Origin: Pedococcus bigeumensis
Lineage (GTDB): Bacteria; Actinomycetota; Actinomycetes; Actinomycetales; Dermatophilaceae
DNA: 64,000 nucleotides
Direction of reading: 5' to 3'
NCBI RefSeq assembly: GCF_006438965.1
Contig: NZ_RCZM01000003.1
Location: 1-64,000, forward strand
Positions 25,809 through 33,472 of the stretch are shown here, in pieces (the first letter of the stretch is position 1; each line of letters begins with the position of its first letter). A model generated the notes under the pieces. That model was not told the origin of the DNA. It was given only the letters and a program-made list of their open reading frames with translations, and did not search any database. A program made the translations under genes and the position numbers.

Positions 25809-26466
25809 CCGCACCGCGAAGGCTGCGCTCTTCGCCGAGTTCGCCGCCACCGGAAAGGCCCTGTCAAACCCGTCCCGCCTCGAGCTGCTGGACCTGCTCG
25901 CCCAGGGACCACGCAGTGTCGAAGACCTCGCCGCCGCTGCGGACCTCGCGGTCGGGACCTGCTCGGCCCACCTGCAGACGCTGCGCGAGGCAGGCATGGT
26001 CAGCACTCGGCGCGACGGCAAGCGCGTCTTCTACTCCTTGACCGGCGACGACGTCGCCGCCCTGTTCGCGCAGCTGCGCACCGTCGCTCAGGGGCACCGC
26101 CCGCACACCGAGCTGGCCCGCCAGGCGTACTTGGGTCCCGACGACACGACCGCGGTGAGCACCCAGGAGCTCCTGGCCCGCCTGGGCGACGGCCGCACCG
26201 TTGTCCTGGACGTTCGCCCCGGCACCGAGTACGACGCCGGGCACCTGCCGGGGGCGGTGAACATCCCGCTGGACGAGCTCGCCGACCGACTCGCTGAGCT
26301 GCCTGCCGGGGCGGACATCGTCGCGTACTGCCGCGGCAGGTACTGCGTCCTGGCCCACGACGCCGCGCGGCTGCTGAACAGCGAAGGCATGACGGCTCGA
26401 CGCGCGGAGGACGGCGTCCTGGAATGGCGCATCACTGGCAGCGCAAGGCTGGATGGAGCCGCCTGA
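25801..26466 (+). CDS. ArsR helix-turn-helix fused to rhodanese domain
   Basis: 221 residues. Residues ~8-100 are an ArsR winged helix (LSNPSRLELLDLLAQGPRSV, ADLAVGTCSAHLQTLREAGM, RDGKRVFYSL). Residues ~120-215 are a rhodanese with an active-site loop YCRGRYCVLAH. The Cys in the recognition region (GTCSAHL) and the rhodanese cysteines suit a persulfide-responsive sensor, as proposed for ArsR-rhodanese fusions and shown for the BigR/SqrR class. Start overlaps the MFS 3' end by 8 bases. It likely represses its operon through the repeat at 23026. Confidence 0.92.
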   Translation: MGDRTAKAALFAEFAATGKALSNPSRLELLDLLAQGPRSVEDLAAAADLAVGTCSAHLQTLREAGMVSTRRDGKRVFYSLTGDDVAALFAQLRTVAQGHRPHTELARQAYLGPDDTTAVSTQELLARLGDGRTVVLDVRPGTEYDAGHLPGAVNIPLDELADRLAELPAGADIVAYCRGRYCVLAHDAARLLNSEGMTARRAEDGVLEWRITGSARLDGAA

Positions 26467-26488
26467 CGGGTAAGTCCAGGCCGTTCGC

Positions 26489-26950
26489 TCAGTACAGGCA
26501 CCAGCTCAGGACATAGTCGGCCGGGCTTGCCTGCAGCGCCTGCACTGTCCACACGGTCACCGGTGCCAGCGCGGGGAATGCAAACAGTCCCACGCGGAGC
26601 CGGTACCGGGTTCGCCACAGGGTGACAGCCCACGGGATGGCGACCAGGGCAGCGAGCAGCACGAGTGACCGTTGAGCTTCGCCGAGGTCAGCAGCCTGTG
26701 CGGGTTCGTTGCACACGCCCGCGTGCATGAGGGTCTGGTACGCGGAGACGACGAAAGTGACGACCCACGTGACCAGCATCCCGACGACGATGGCGGTCCA
26801 CCGGGCCGGGCGCCAGCCGCGCCACCGGATCAACGGACGCCGGCCAGTGTCTACACCAGTGGACGCACAAGTTGGACCGACGGCACCCTGGCCGGGCGCC
26901 TCCGACGAACCTGCTGTGTGCATGCCCAACCCTGACGTGTCCCAGTGCAC
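26489..26950 (-). CDS. membrane protein of unknown function
   Basis: 153 residues. About 50 hydrophilic N-terminal residues, then three hydrophobic segments (WTAIVVGMLVTWVVTFVVSA, LVLLAALVAIPWAVTLW and LFAFPALAPVTVWTVQAL). ATG at 26950 is the first in frame; 26923 is an alternative. Convergent with the ArsR-rhodanese gene. No family recognised. Confidence 0.55.
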   Translation of the reverse strand: MHWDTSGLGMHTAGSSEAPGQGAVGPTCASTGVDTGRRPLIRWRGWRPARWTAIVVGMLVTWVVTFVVSAYQTLMHAGVCNEPAQAADLGEAQRSLVLLAALVAIPWAVTLWRTRYRLRVGLFAFPALAPVTVWTVQALQASPADYVLSWCLY

Positions 26951-26994
26951 ACCACATCCGCTCAGGTACTCACCGGAAGCGACCCCGCGTCAGC

Positions 26995-27495
26995 TCAGGA
27001 GGGACCCGCCTCTGGTCCAGCGTGACGTCCGTCCGGACGCTGCGGCTCAGAGCGCCCCGGCTCCTCGAGGTGTTGCTTCAACGCGGTCAGGTTGGCGGGC
27101 ATCTCCTTGGCCGCTTGGCGGCGCACCATGAGTGGGACGAGCAGCTTGCCGATGCCGTGGCCCTCGAAGTCGACGGCGATGGTCAAGCGGGAACGGGCAT
27201 CGTCGAGCGGTTCGACGGTGACGTCGACGATGGCTCGGATGGGGCCGTCGATGCCGTGCACTCCCCACCGGTGCGGCGGCTCGATGTGGGTGACTGTGGA
27301 GGTGGAGGACCGGACGGCGCCGCCGATGCGGCGCGACGTCAGGCATCGGTCTCCGACCTTGGGGGCGCCGGTGGCCTCCATGTGGCCGTCAACGACGCCG
27401 TTCTGCCACTCGTGGAACCGGGTGGGGTCGGTGGCGTAGGCGAACACGTCCGCAGCGGCGCGGTTGACGTCCATGGTCACGGCGACCGGTGCCAT
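26995..27495 (-). CDS. SRPBCC family protein
   Basis: 166 residues. VTMDVNRAAADVFAYATDPT, FHEWQNGVVDGHM and a C-terminal helix are typical of polyketide-cyclase-like SRPBCC proteins. The N-terminal ATG overlaps the previous stop codon (TGATG style), so it is the last gene of an ArsR-SRPBCC-SRPBCC operon. Ligand unknown. Confidence 0.8.
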   Translation of the reverse strand: MAPVAVTMDVNRAAADVFAYATDPTRFHEWQNGVVDGHMEATGAPKVGDRCLTSRRIGGAVRSSTSTVTHIEPPHRWGVHGIDGPIRAIVDVTVEPLDDARSRLTIAVDFEGHGIGKLLVPLMVRRQAAKEMPANLTALKQHLEEPGRSEPQRPDGRHAGPEAGPS

Positions 27496-27977
27496 CAGGA
27501 CGCCCCGTTGGTGATGGCGGCGTACCGGTCCAGGTACAGCGGCCAGCCCTGGTCGCCGTCGATACCTTCATGGACCGCTTCCCAGCCGGGTCCGTGCCGG
27601 TCGATGTGGCGGTGCTCGAGCACGACACGTGTCTGACCGTCGCTCAACGGCGTGAACTGGACATCGACTTCGCTGGTCTTCGCCGGGTCGGTCTCGACCT
27701 GCCAGGTCGGGCCGATGTCCCAGCTGAACACGACCCGGCTCGGCGGGTCGTAGGTGAGGATTCGTGCCCACCGGCACTCGGACCCGTCCGTGCCGCGGTC
27801 GATGATGTGACCACCGACGCGCGGCTCGAACACGGTCGACGCGATGGGCACTGCCAGCAGGTTGTGCTCGGCCGGCTTGAAGTCGCCAAACCCGTCGGTG
27901 AACAGGGCGAACGCCCGCTCAACCGGGACGTTCACCACCACTTCCTTGCGCACCACCGGCGCGGCGGTCTGGGTCAT
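27495..27977 (-). CDS. SRPBCC (AHSA1-like) family protein
   Basis: 160 residues from ATG at 27977, overlapping the arsR stop. VRKEVVVNVPVERAFALFTD, VGGHIIDRGTDGSECRWARI, PSRVVFSWDIGPTW and the C-terminal GWPLYLDRYA match the AHSA1-domain proteins that in actinobacteria are commonly co-transcribed with an ArsR repressor. The family forms a hydrophobic cavity; ligand and role in this pairing are not established. Confidence 0.88.
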   Translation of the reverse strand: MTQTAAPVVRKEVVVNVPVERAFALFTDGFGDFKPAEHNLLAVPIASTVFEPRVGGHIIDRGTDGSECRWARILTYDPPSRVVFSWDIGPTWQVETDPAKTSEVDVQFTPLSDGQTRVVLEHRHIDRHGPGWEAVHEGIDGDQGWPLYLDRYAAITNGAS

Positions 27978-28300
27978 GACTGCTCCCTTGGTGTCGGTTC
28001 GTTGGTGTTCCGCACGTACCCGGTCAGGGCCCGATTCCAGAAGGTGTCGAGTTGGTCGCGCATCGCGGCCACACCCGCGGGGTTGAGCCGGTAGATGCGG
28101 CGAGTGCCTTCGGCCTGCTCGGTGACCAGGCGGGCGGCCTTGAGGACCTTCAGGTGCTGGGACACCGCGGGCCGGCTCACGGGCAGGACATCGGCCAGCT
28201 CCCCCACGGCGCGGGGCCGTTCGGCCAGGCACTCGAAGATGGCGCGCCGCGTGGGGTCCCCGAGGGCGCTGAGCCCATCCACCTGTTGGTTAGCCACCAC
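27974..28300 (-). CDS. ArsR-family repressor
   Basis: 108 residues starting GTG at 28300. The winged helix ALGDPTRRAIFECLAERPRA, then SRPAVSQHLKVLKAARLVTE and EGTRRIYRL is clear. There are no cysteine metal sites (one Cys in FECLAERP is conserved structurally), so it belongs to the non-metal ArsR group paired with SRPBCC proteins. The operator at 28304 lies 4 bases upstream of its start. First gene of the leftward operon with the two SRPBCC genes. Confidence 0.9.
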   Translation of the reverse strand: MVANQQVDGLSALGDPTRRAIFECLAERPRAVGELADVLPVSRPAVSQHLKVLKAARLVTEQAEGTRRIYRLNPAGVAAMRDQLDTFWNRALTGYVRNTNEPTPREQS

Positions 28301-28303
28301 GAA

Positions 28304-28323
28304 CGGTAAGTTATCACTTACCG
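28304..28323. promoter_or_regulatory. inverted-repeat operator of the ArsR-SRPBCC operon
   Basis: Arms CGGTAAGT (28304-28311) and ACTTACCG (28316-28323) are perfect reverse complements with TATC between. It abuts the GTG start at 28300, so repression would block initiation. The site also overlaps the last codons of the upstream CDF gene, so the arsR promoter lies inside that gene. Confidence 0.8.
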
Positions 28324-29403
28324 ATCGAGTTGCCCACCCTCGACCGCTGCCGGGTAGGCGTGGACGACTGCTCGTCGCAGGCGAGGAACGGCGGCGACCA
28401 TGTGTTGCTGCGCCTCGTGCGCCAGGTCATGGGCGGCCGCCGCGCTCACGCCCGTCTCTACGTCGAGGGTGACGTCTGCCAGTAGCTCGTGACCGACCCA
28501 CCGCATCCGCAGGTCACGCACCCCCACTACGTGCGGCATCGACACCAAGGCGTTCTGCGCGGCTTCGACCTTGTCCGGTTCCACGCCGTCCATCAGGCGC
28601 CGGAACACCTCGCGCGCCGCGGTGCGGAGCACCATGACGATGGCGACTGTGATGAGCAGGCCCACCAACGGGTCTGCCCAGTTCCAGCCGACGGCTACAC
28701 CTCCTGCCCCGACCAGGACCGCCAGGGAGGTCAGGCCGTCGGTGCGCGCATGGTGGCCCTCTGCAACGAGAGCTGCCGAGCCGATGGCGTTGCCCTCGCG
28801 GATCCGGTACGCGGCCACGGCTTCGTTGCCGAGGAAGCCGACGAACCCGGCCAGAGCGACCCAGCCAAGGTTGTGTACCGGTGCCGGTTCAAGCAGCCGG
28901 CGGACGGCCTCCCAGCCAGCCAGGACCGCCGAGGTGGCAATCATCAGGATGACGAAGAGGCCGGCAAGGTCCTCGGCGCGCCCGAACCCGTACGTGTACC
29001 TGCGGGTCGGTGGACGCCGACCGAGCCAGAACGCCACCCACAGCGGGATGGCGGTGAACGCGTCGGAGAAGTTGTGGATGGTGTCGGCCAACAGAGCGAC
29101 CGACCCTGACGCGAGGAAAACCAGCAGCTGGAGGACAGCGGTGAGGGCCAACCCGACGAGGCTGACCTTGACGGCGCGGATTCCGCGGGCGCTGGACTCC
29201 AGGGCGTCATCGACGGAGTCCGCCGCATCGTGGGAGTGCGGGGTGAACACGTGGCGAGCCCGACCCAGCCACCCGTGCTGGTGGTCGTGGTCATGGTCGT
29301 GGTCACGCACTGGCTCGCCCTCGTACGCATGCTCGTGGCCGTGCAGGCCCTCGACACTCCGTGGCTCGTGAGGCTGGTTCGGCACGTTGGGCGGCGCGGG
29401 CAT
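28318..29403 (-). CDS. CDF-family metal cation transporter
   Basis: 361 residues from ATG at 29403 (the 33 further upstream codons are not conserved in style and overlap the divergent gene). The N-terminus is His/Asp rich (RDHDHDHDHQHGW), followed by six helices. LLADTIHNFSDAFTAIPLWV and AEGHHARTDGLTSLAVL are the two metal-site helices; the HxxxD variant suggests Zn, Cd or Fe. A cytoplasmic domain ends the protein. Divergent from an ArsR gene at 29458, with an operator between, so it is likely derepressed by metal. Confidence 0.92.
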   Translation of the reverse strand: MPAPPNVPNQPHEPRSVEGLHGHEHAYEGEPVRDHDHDHDHQHGWLGRARHVFTPHSHDAADSVDDALESSARGIRAVKVSLVGLALTAVLQLLVFLASGSVALLADTIHNFSDAFTAIPLWVAFWLGRRPPTRRYTYGFGRAEDLAGLFVILMIATSAVLAGWEAVRRLLEPAPVHNLGWVALAGFVGFLGNEAVAAYRIREGNAIGSAALVAEGHHARTDGLTSLAVLVGAGGVAVGWNWADPLVGLLITVAIVMVLRTAAREVFRRLMDGVEPDKVEAAQNALVSMPHVVGVRDLRMRWVGHELLADVTLDVETGVSAAAAHDLAHEAQQHMVAAVPRLRRAVVHAYPAAVEGGQLDR

Positions 29404-29416
29404 GAGTCCAGCATAA

Positions 29417-29440
29417 CTGCGTGTATGTGAAGGTACGCAG
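29417..29440. promoter_or_regulatory. putative ArsR operator in the CDF/arsR divergent promoter
   Basis: Arms CTGCGT (29417-29422) and ACGCAG (29435-29440) with a 12-bp AT-richer centre (GTATGTGAAGGT). It lies centrally in the 54-bp gap between the divergent genes. Arms are short, so this is only probable. Confidence 0.55.
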
Positions 29441-29457
29441 GCGGTAGGGTTTGATGT

Positions 29458-29859
29458 GTGCACGACGAACTCCCCACCCTGTCCATGCCGCACGACGACC
29501 AAGCTCAGCTGGCGGCGGAGACCTTCCGGATGCTGGCCGACCCGACGCGGATCAAGCTGCTGTGGGCGCTGATGCAGGGCGAGTCATCAGTGACCTGCCT
29601 GGCCGAGCTTGCCGGGGTCACGCCGACGTCGGTGAGTCAGCACCTGGCCAAGCTGCGACTGGCTGGCTTGGTCCGGGGACGCCGGGAAGGAACGTTCATT
29701 TACTACACGGCCGCTAACACCCATGTGCATACCTTGTTGGCTGAGGCAATGTCCCATGCGGAGCACGCCGATTCCGACCTCGGCTCGGAGGGCATGCACC
29801 GGCATGCCCTTCGTGCTGGCGCCCCGCCCACGTCTGGCGCCGCCCCATCACCCCGCTGA
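29458..29859 (+). CDS. ArsR-family metal-sensing repressor
   Basis: 133 residues from a GTG at 29458 only 54 bp from the divergent CDF gene. The winged helix is ETFRMLADPTRIKLLWALMQ, then SVTCLAELAGVTPTSVSQHL and RREGTFIYYTAANTH. The C-terminus is His-rich (HVHTLLAEAMSHAEHADSD, then MHRHALRAG), as in CzrA/NmtR-type proteins with an alpha5 His/Asp site for Zn, Co or Ni. It most likely represses the CDF transporter gene and itself. Confidence 0.9.
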   Translation: MHDELPTLSMPHDDQAQLAAETFRMLADPTRIKLLWALMQGESSVTCLAELAGVTPTSVSQHLAKLRLAGLVRGRREGTFIYYTAANTHVHTLLAEAMSHAEHADSDLGSEGMHRHALRAGAPPTSGAAPSPR

Positions 29860-29915
29860 GGAATCCCTGACCGGGCGAAATAACGTCACGAACGCTGCGA
29901 GGCGGACGCTGACGT

Positions 29916-30536
29916 TCAGCTCGCCGAGAGCAGCCCCTTCATCGCGGCGATTTCCTTCGTCTGACCGTCGATGATGCTCTGCGCCAGGGTCCGAACCTGC
30001 GTGTCTTTCGTGGTGGCCAGGACGTCGTTGGCCATGGTGAGTGCGCCCTGGTGGTGGGCGATCATCATCGTCAGCCACATTCGGTCGAACTGGGCACCGG
30101 ACGCCTGGCTCAGCTTGGTCATGTCGGCCTGGCTCATCATGCCGTCACTTCCGTGGTCCATGCCGGCCATACCGTTCATGTCCGCGGAGCCGGTGGGTGC
30201 GCCCCACGTGCCCAGCCATCCGGTCATGGTGGCGATCTCGGGGTCCTGGGCGGCCTTGATCTTCGTGGCGAGGGCCTTGACGTCGGCGGAGGAGGCCCGG
30301 GTCAGGGCCAGGTCGGCCATCTGCACGGCCTGCTGGTGGTGCGGCACCATCGTCTGCGCGAACATCACGTCGGCTGGGTCAACCTTGGCCGTGGACGTCG
30401 CGCTCGAGCTGGCGGTTCCCATTCCGTTCATCCCGGTCATGCCGTTGTGATCGGTGTCTGCCCCGCCGCAGGCGCTGAGGGCGATGGTGCCCGCCAGGAC
30501 AGCGGTGACGGACAGGGCACGGGCAGTGGTGCGCAC
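29916..30536 (-). CDS. DUF305 family lipoprotein
   Basis: 206 residues from a GTG at 30536 with AAGGAG 8 bases upstream. The signal peptide ends in a lipobox (LAGTIALSACGG). A Met/Gly-rich linker is followed by two DUF305 four-helix units with MFAQTMVPHHQQAVQMADLA and WLTMMIAHHQGALTMANDV; the HHQ motifs in both halves may bind copper. DUF305 proteins commonly occur in copper-resistance clusters. It lies near the multicopper oxidase gene on the same strand and shares a promoter motif with it (30657). Confidence 0.9.
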   Translation of the reverse strand: MRTTARALSVTAVLAGTIALSACGGADTDHNGMTGMNGMGTASSSATSTAKVDPADVMFAQTMVPHHQQAVQMADLALTRASSADVKALATKIKAAQDPEIATMTGWLGTWGAPTGSADMNGMAGMDHGSDGMMSQADMTKLSQASGAQFDRMWLTMMIAHHQGALTMANDVLATTKDTQVRTLAQSIIDGQTKEIAAMKGLLSAS

Positions 30537-30656
30537 GGCGTGAGCTCCTTGCGTGGGGGGCGGGACGCGGGTGCCGGGCCGGAAGGGGGGACTCGCAGGC
30601 CCGGCACCCACACCTACCACGGTCCGGTTCGTCCCCTGAGGGTCCGGTGGGTATCC

Positions 30657-30678
30657 GATGAAGGTTCGATGAAGAACC
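30657..30678. promoter_or_regulatory. direct-repeat regulator site upstream of the DUF305 gene
   Basis: GATGAAG (30657-30663) is repeated as GATGAAG (30668-30674), spaced 11 bp start to start. A near copy occurs at 32657. Direct repeats at an 11-bp period are typical of OmpR-family regulators such as the one encoded at 32735. Confidence 0.65.
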
Positions 30679-30759
30679 AGCCGGACCAGGTCCGCGGAGC
30701 CCTCCCCCTGTGGTCGGGCCACTCGACCTCCAGAGACGCGCGTCCAGGTGGGGTGGGCG

Positions 30760-32295
30760 TCAGGTTCGATACGACAGGGTCGTCATCATCCCGGCCTCAC
30801 CGTGGTATGCGTTGTGGCAGTGCGTCATCCACTGGCCGGGGTTGGTTGCGTCGAGGTCGACTGTGACCGTGCGCATCTGGGCCACGATGACGGTGTCCTT
30901 GCGCACCCCGGGGCGACCGGCGGCGTCGACGACGGCGAACGTGTGGCCGTGCAGGTGCATGGGGTGGAACATCATCGTCGCGTTCTTCAGCCGCAACCTG
31001 ACCCGTTCCCCCTGGCGCACGTCCAGCGGTCGCTCATGGTCGAAGGTGCGCCCGTTGATGGTCCACTCGTAGCCGCTCATCGACCCGCCCAGGACGACGT
31101 CGTGAGTCCGGTCCACACGGCCGACGGGCATGGCCGCGGGCTCCGCTGGTGTCAGGTCGGCGACGGTCAGGACCCGTCCATCGAGCTCTTCCGGACGCAC
31201 CTGCGGGGTCGGCACGGGCCCGGTGGACGTGCGCACCACAGCCATCCCCTGGCCTTGCTTGCCCTCGGCCGACGCCACGAGCGGGAACGCGCCGTCGCCC
31301 AGGTTGAGCATGACGTCGACGCGTTCACCCATGCCAAGCAGGACCGCGTCGCCGGTCACGGGCACCACGGGGAACCCGTCGGCGTGGGTCAGGCTCAGCT
31401 GGTGCCCGCCGACCGCGACACGGAAAGCGGTGTCCGAGGCGGCGTTCACCAGGCGTACCCGGACGCGCTGCCCGGGACGACCGGTCAGTGTCACCGGCGC
31501 CGCTGGCACGCGGCCGTTGACCAGGTAGTACGGGTAGGCGATGTCGCCGGCGCCACCCAGCAACGGTGACGTCATCGACTCACCACCCATGCCACCTCCA
31601 CCCATGCCCATGCCGCCCATCCCGCCCGTGGCACCCATACCGGACCCTGTGGCGGCCCTGAGCGAGGCCAGGACCTGGTCGGGGGTGCGGCCGGTGCCGT
31701 CGATCCAGTCGTCGAGGACGACGACCCACTCGTGGTCGTACGCGCCGGGTTCGGCCGGGTCGTCCACCACTAGGACGCCGTAGAGGCCCCTGTCGAGCTG
31801 GACGCCGACATGTGGGTGGAAGAAGTACGTGCCCGGGTCGGGGACGGTGAAGTCGTACCGGAACGAGGTGTTCGGGGCGACCGGGGCCTGCGTCATGTCG
31901 GGGACGCCGTCCATGTCGTTCCGCAGCGCAATCCCGTGCCAGTGCACCGTCGTGGGCGTCGGAAGGCCGTTGCTCAGGTCGACGACCAGGCGGTCACCGG
32001 CTCGGGCGCGGATGGTGGGTCCTGGAACGGTCCCGAACGACCAGGTGTCGACCACCGGTCCGCCGAGGTCGACGCGGCCCGGCGTGGCGCTCAACTGGGA
32101 CGTCACAGTCCGTCCGGTGTGCAACCGGGCGCGCTCGACCACCCCGACCACCGGGGCGGTGGGTGTGACGAGCCGGGTCGTAGGGGCTCCGCACGCTGCC
32201 AGGACGCCCAATCCGGCGAGCCCGGCACCTCCCGCGAGCACGGTCCGTCGTGCCAGGCGCCCAACGCCGGGATCGGGCGTCCAGGGACGGCTCAT
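30760..32295 (-). CDS. multicopper oxidase (CueO/CopA type), Tat lipoprotein
   Basis: 511 residues. The N-terminus has a twin-arginine signal (ARRTVLAGGAGLAGLGVLAA) ending at a lipobox cysteine. Three cupredoxin domains follow, with all four copper motifs: TVHWHGIAL, FFHPHVGVQ, FHPMHLHGHTF and the C-terminal HCHNAYHGEAGMM, which has the axial Met. A Met/Gly-rich loop (GMGGMGMGGGGMGGESM, about residues 220-240) may bind Cu(I). Such enzymes oxidise Cu(I) to the less toxic Cu(II) outside the cell. Start overlaps the SHOCT gene stop (ATGA). Confidence 0.94.
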   Translation of the reverse strand: MSRPWTPDPGVGRLARRTVLAGGAGLAGLGVLAACGAPTTRLVTPTAPVVGVVERARLHTGRTVTSQLSATPGRVDLGGPVVDTWSFGTVPGPTIRARAGDRLVVDLSNGLPTPTTVHWHGIALRNDMDGVPDMTQAPVAPNTSFRYDFTVPDPGTYFFHPHVGVQLDRGLYGVLVVDDPAEPGAYDHEWVVVLDDWIDGTGRTPDQVLASLRAATGSGMGATGGMGGMGMGGGGMGGESMTSPLLGGAGDIAYPYYLVNGRVPAAPVTLTGRPGQRVRVRLVNAASDTAFRVAVGGHQLSLTHADGFPVVPVTGDAVLLGMGERVDVMLNLGDGAFPLVASAEGKQGQGMAVVRTSTGPVPTPQVRPEELDGRVLTVADLTPAEPAAMPVGRVDRTHDVVLGGSMSGYEWTINGRTFDHERPLDVRQGERVRLRLKNATMMFHPMHLHGHTFAVVDAAGRPGVRKDTVIVAQMRTVTVDLDATNPGQWMTHCHNAYHGEAGMMTTLSYRT

Positions 32296-32594
32296 GCCCG
32301 GCTCATCGGGGCGGCGAGCCGGGCCCGGTACTCGGTCTCGTCGATGTCACCTGCGGCGAACCGTTGCTCGAGCAGGGCTCGCGCCGCCGGGGACACCTCG
32401 TGCCCGACCGGGGGCGCCGAACCGTTGTCGGTCCTGGCGACCATCGTGCGGTCACGTGCACCCCATGGCCAGCGCATCACGGCCACGATGGCCACAGCCA
32501 CCAGGACCCATAGCCCGACCATCATCACCGACATGACCACCCAGTTGCCCCAGCCGGTGTCGTAGCCACCCATCATCGGGACCACCCTCTTCAT
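32292..32594 (-). CDS. SHOCT-domain small membrane protein
   Basis: 100 residues from ATG at 32594. One membrane helix (WVVMSVMMVGLWVLVAVAIV) follows a Met/Gly start, and the C-terminal ~30 residues form a SHOCT motif (LLEQRFAAGDIDETEYRARL). Such proteins are often adjacent to multicopper oxidase and copper ATPase genes in actinobacteria; function is unknown. Coupled to the oxidase gene by ATGA. An alternative start is the Met five residues later. Confidence 0.85.
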   Translation of the reverse strand: MKRVVPMMGGYDTGWGNWVVMSVMMVGLWVLVAVAIVAVMRWPWGARDRTMVARTDNGSAPPVGHEVSPAARALLEQRFAAGDIDETEYRARLAAPMSRA

Positions 32595-32656
32595 CTTCTT
32601 CTCGTTGTGTGTCCTCCCAGCGTGCGACGGCCCCACTGCACCCCCGGTCGCGCAAC

Positions 32657-32677
32657 GATGAAGGTTCGCTGAAGAAG
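32657..32677. promoter_or_regulatory. regulator site in the divergent SHOCT-MCO / copRS-like promoter
   Basis: GATGAAG (32657-32663) is followed 11 bp on by GCTGAAG (32668-32674). With the intervening GTTC it matches the site at 30657 over most of its length. It sits between the leftward SHOCT-oxidase operon and the rightward two-component genes, so one site may serve both. Confidence 0.65.
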
Positions 32678-32734
32678 AACCCGGTATGGCTCTTCGCACC
32701 TCGGCCGCGCGCGTTGGCCTGCGACGATGTCGCC

Positions 32735-33472
32735 ATGAGCACCCCCGACGCCGCCCAACAAGCCAACGAAGTACGCGGGCTGCGCGCGCTGGTCGTCGAG
32801 GACGACACCCCGATGGCTGACGTCATCGCCAGCTACCTGGACCGCGACGGATTCGAGGTCCGCACCTGCGGAAACGGCCTCGACGCAGTCGAGGTCGCCC
32901 GCGAGCTCGACCCGGACGTCGTCGTCCTCGACCTCGGGCTACCGGGCCAGGACGGGCTGGAGGTGTGCCGGCAGCTGCGCACCTTCTCCGACGCGTACGT
33001 GGTCATGCTCACCGCACGTACCGACGAGGTCGACACGCTCGTCGGGTTGTCCGTCGGGGCCGACGACTACATGACCAAGCCGTTCAGCCCCCGCGAGCTC
33101 GTCGCGAGGTTGCGCGCCATGCTGCGCCGCCCCCGCCCCATCGGTGGGCACGGTACCGAGCAGCCCCACCTGCGCACCTTTGGTGACCTGTCCATCGACC
33201 CGCTGGGTCGCGACGTGTGGGTTGGTACGGAGCCGGTTCCCCTGACCCGCACCGAGTTCGACCTCCTCGCTGCCCTGTCAGCCAGGCCGCAGATGGCGTT
33301 CAGCCGACGGCAGCTCATCGAGGACGTGTGGGGGTCGGGCTGGGTCGGTGACGAGCACCTCGTCGACGTCCACGTACTCCACCTGCGTCGCAAGCTCGGT
33401 GACGACGCCACTACGTCCCGGTTCATCCGCACCGTTCGCGGCATCGGGTACCGGATGGGGACCGGCGCATGA
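32735..33472 (+). CDS. OmpR-family response regulator, probably copper-responsive
   Basis: 245 residues from ATG at 32735; upstream codons in the same frame are non-conserved. The receiver domain has EDD at residues 22-24, phospho-Asp at 66 (VVVLDLGLP), MLTAR and YMTKPFSPRELVARL. The C-terminal winged helix ends with VDVHVLHLRRKLG and RTVRGIGYRMG. Coupled by ATGA to the kinase. Flanked by a multicopper oxidase/DUF305 operon and a P1B ATPase, it is likely the copper regulator (CopR/CusR role); the sites at 30657 and 32657 are candidate targets. Confidence 0.92.
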   Translation: MSTPDAAQQANEVRGLRALVVEDDTPMADVIASYLDRDGFEVRTCGNGLDAVEVARELDPDVVVLDLGLPGQDGLEVCRQLRTFSDAYVVMLTARTDEVDTLVGLSVGADDYMTKPFSPRELVARLRAMLRRPRPIGGHGTEQPHLRTFGDLSIDPLGRDVWVGTEPVPLTRTEFDLLAALSARPQMAFSRRQLIEDVWGSGWVGDEHLVDVHVLHLRRKLGDDATTSRFIRTVRGIGYRMGTGA

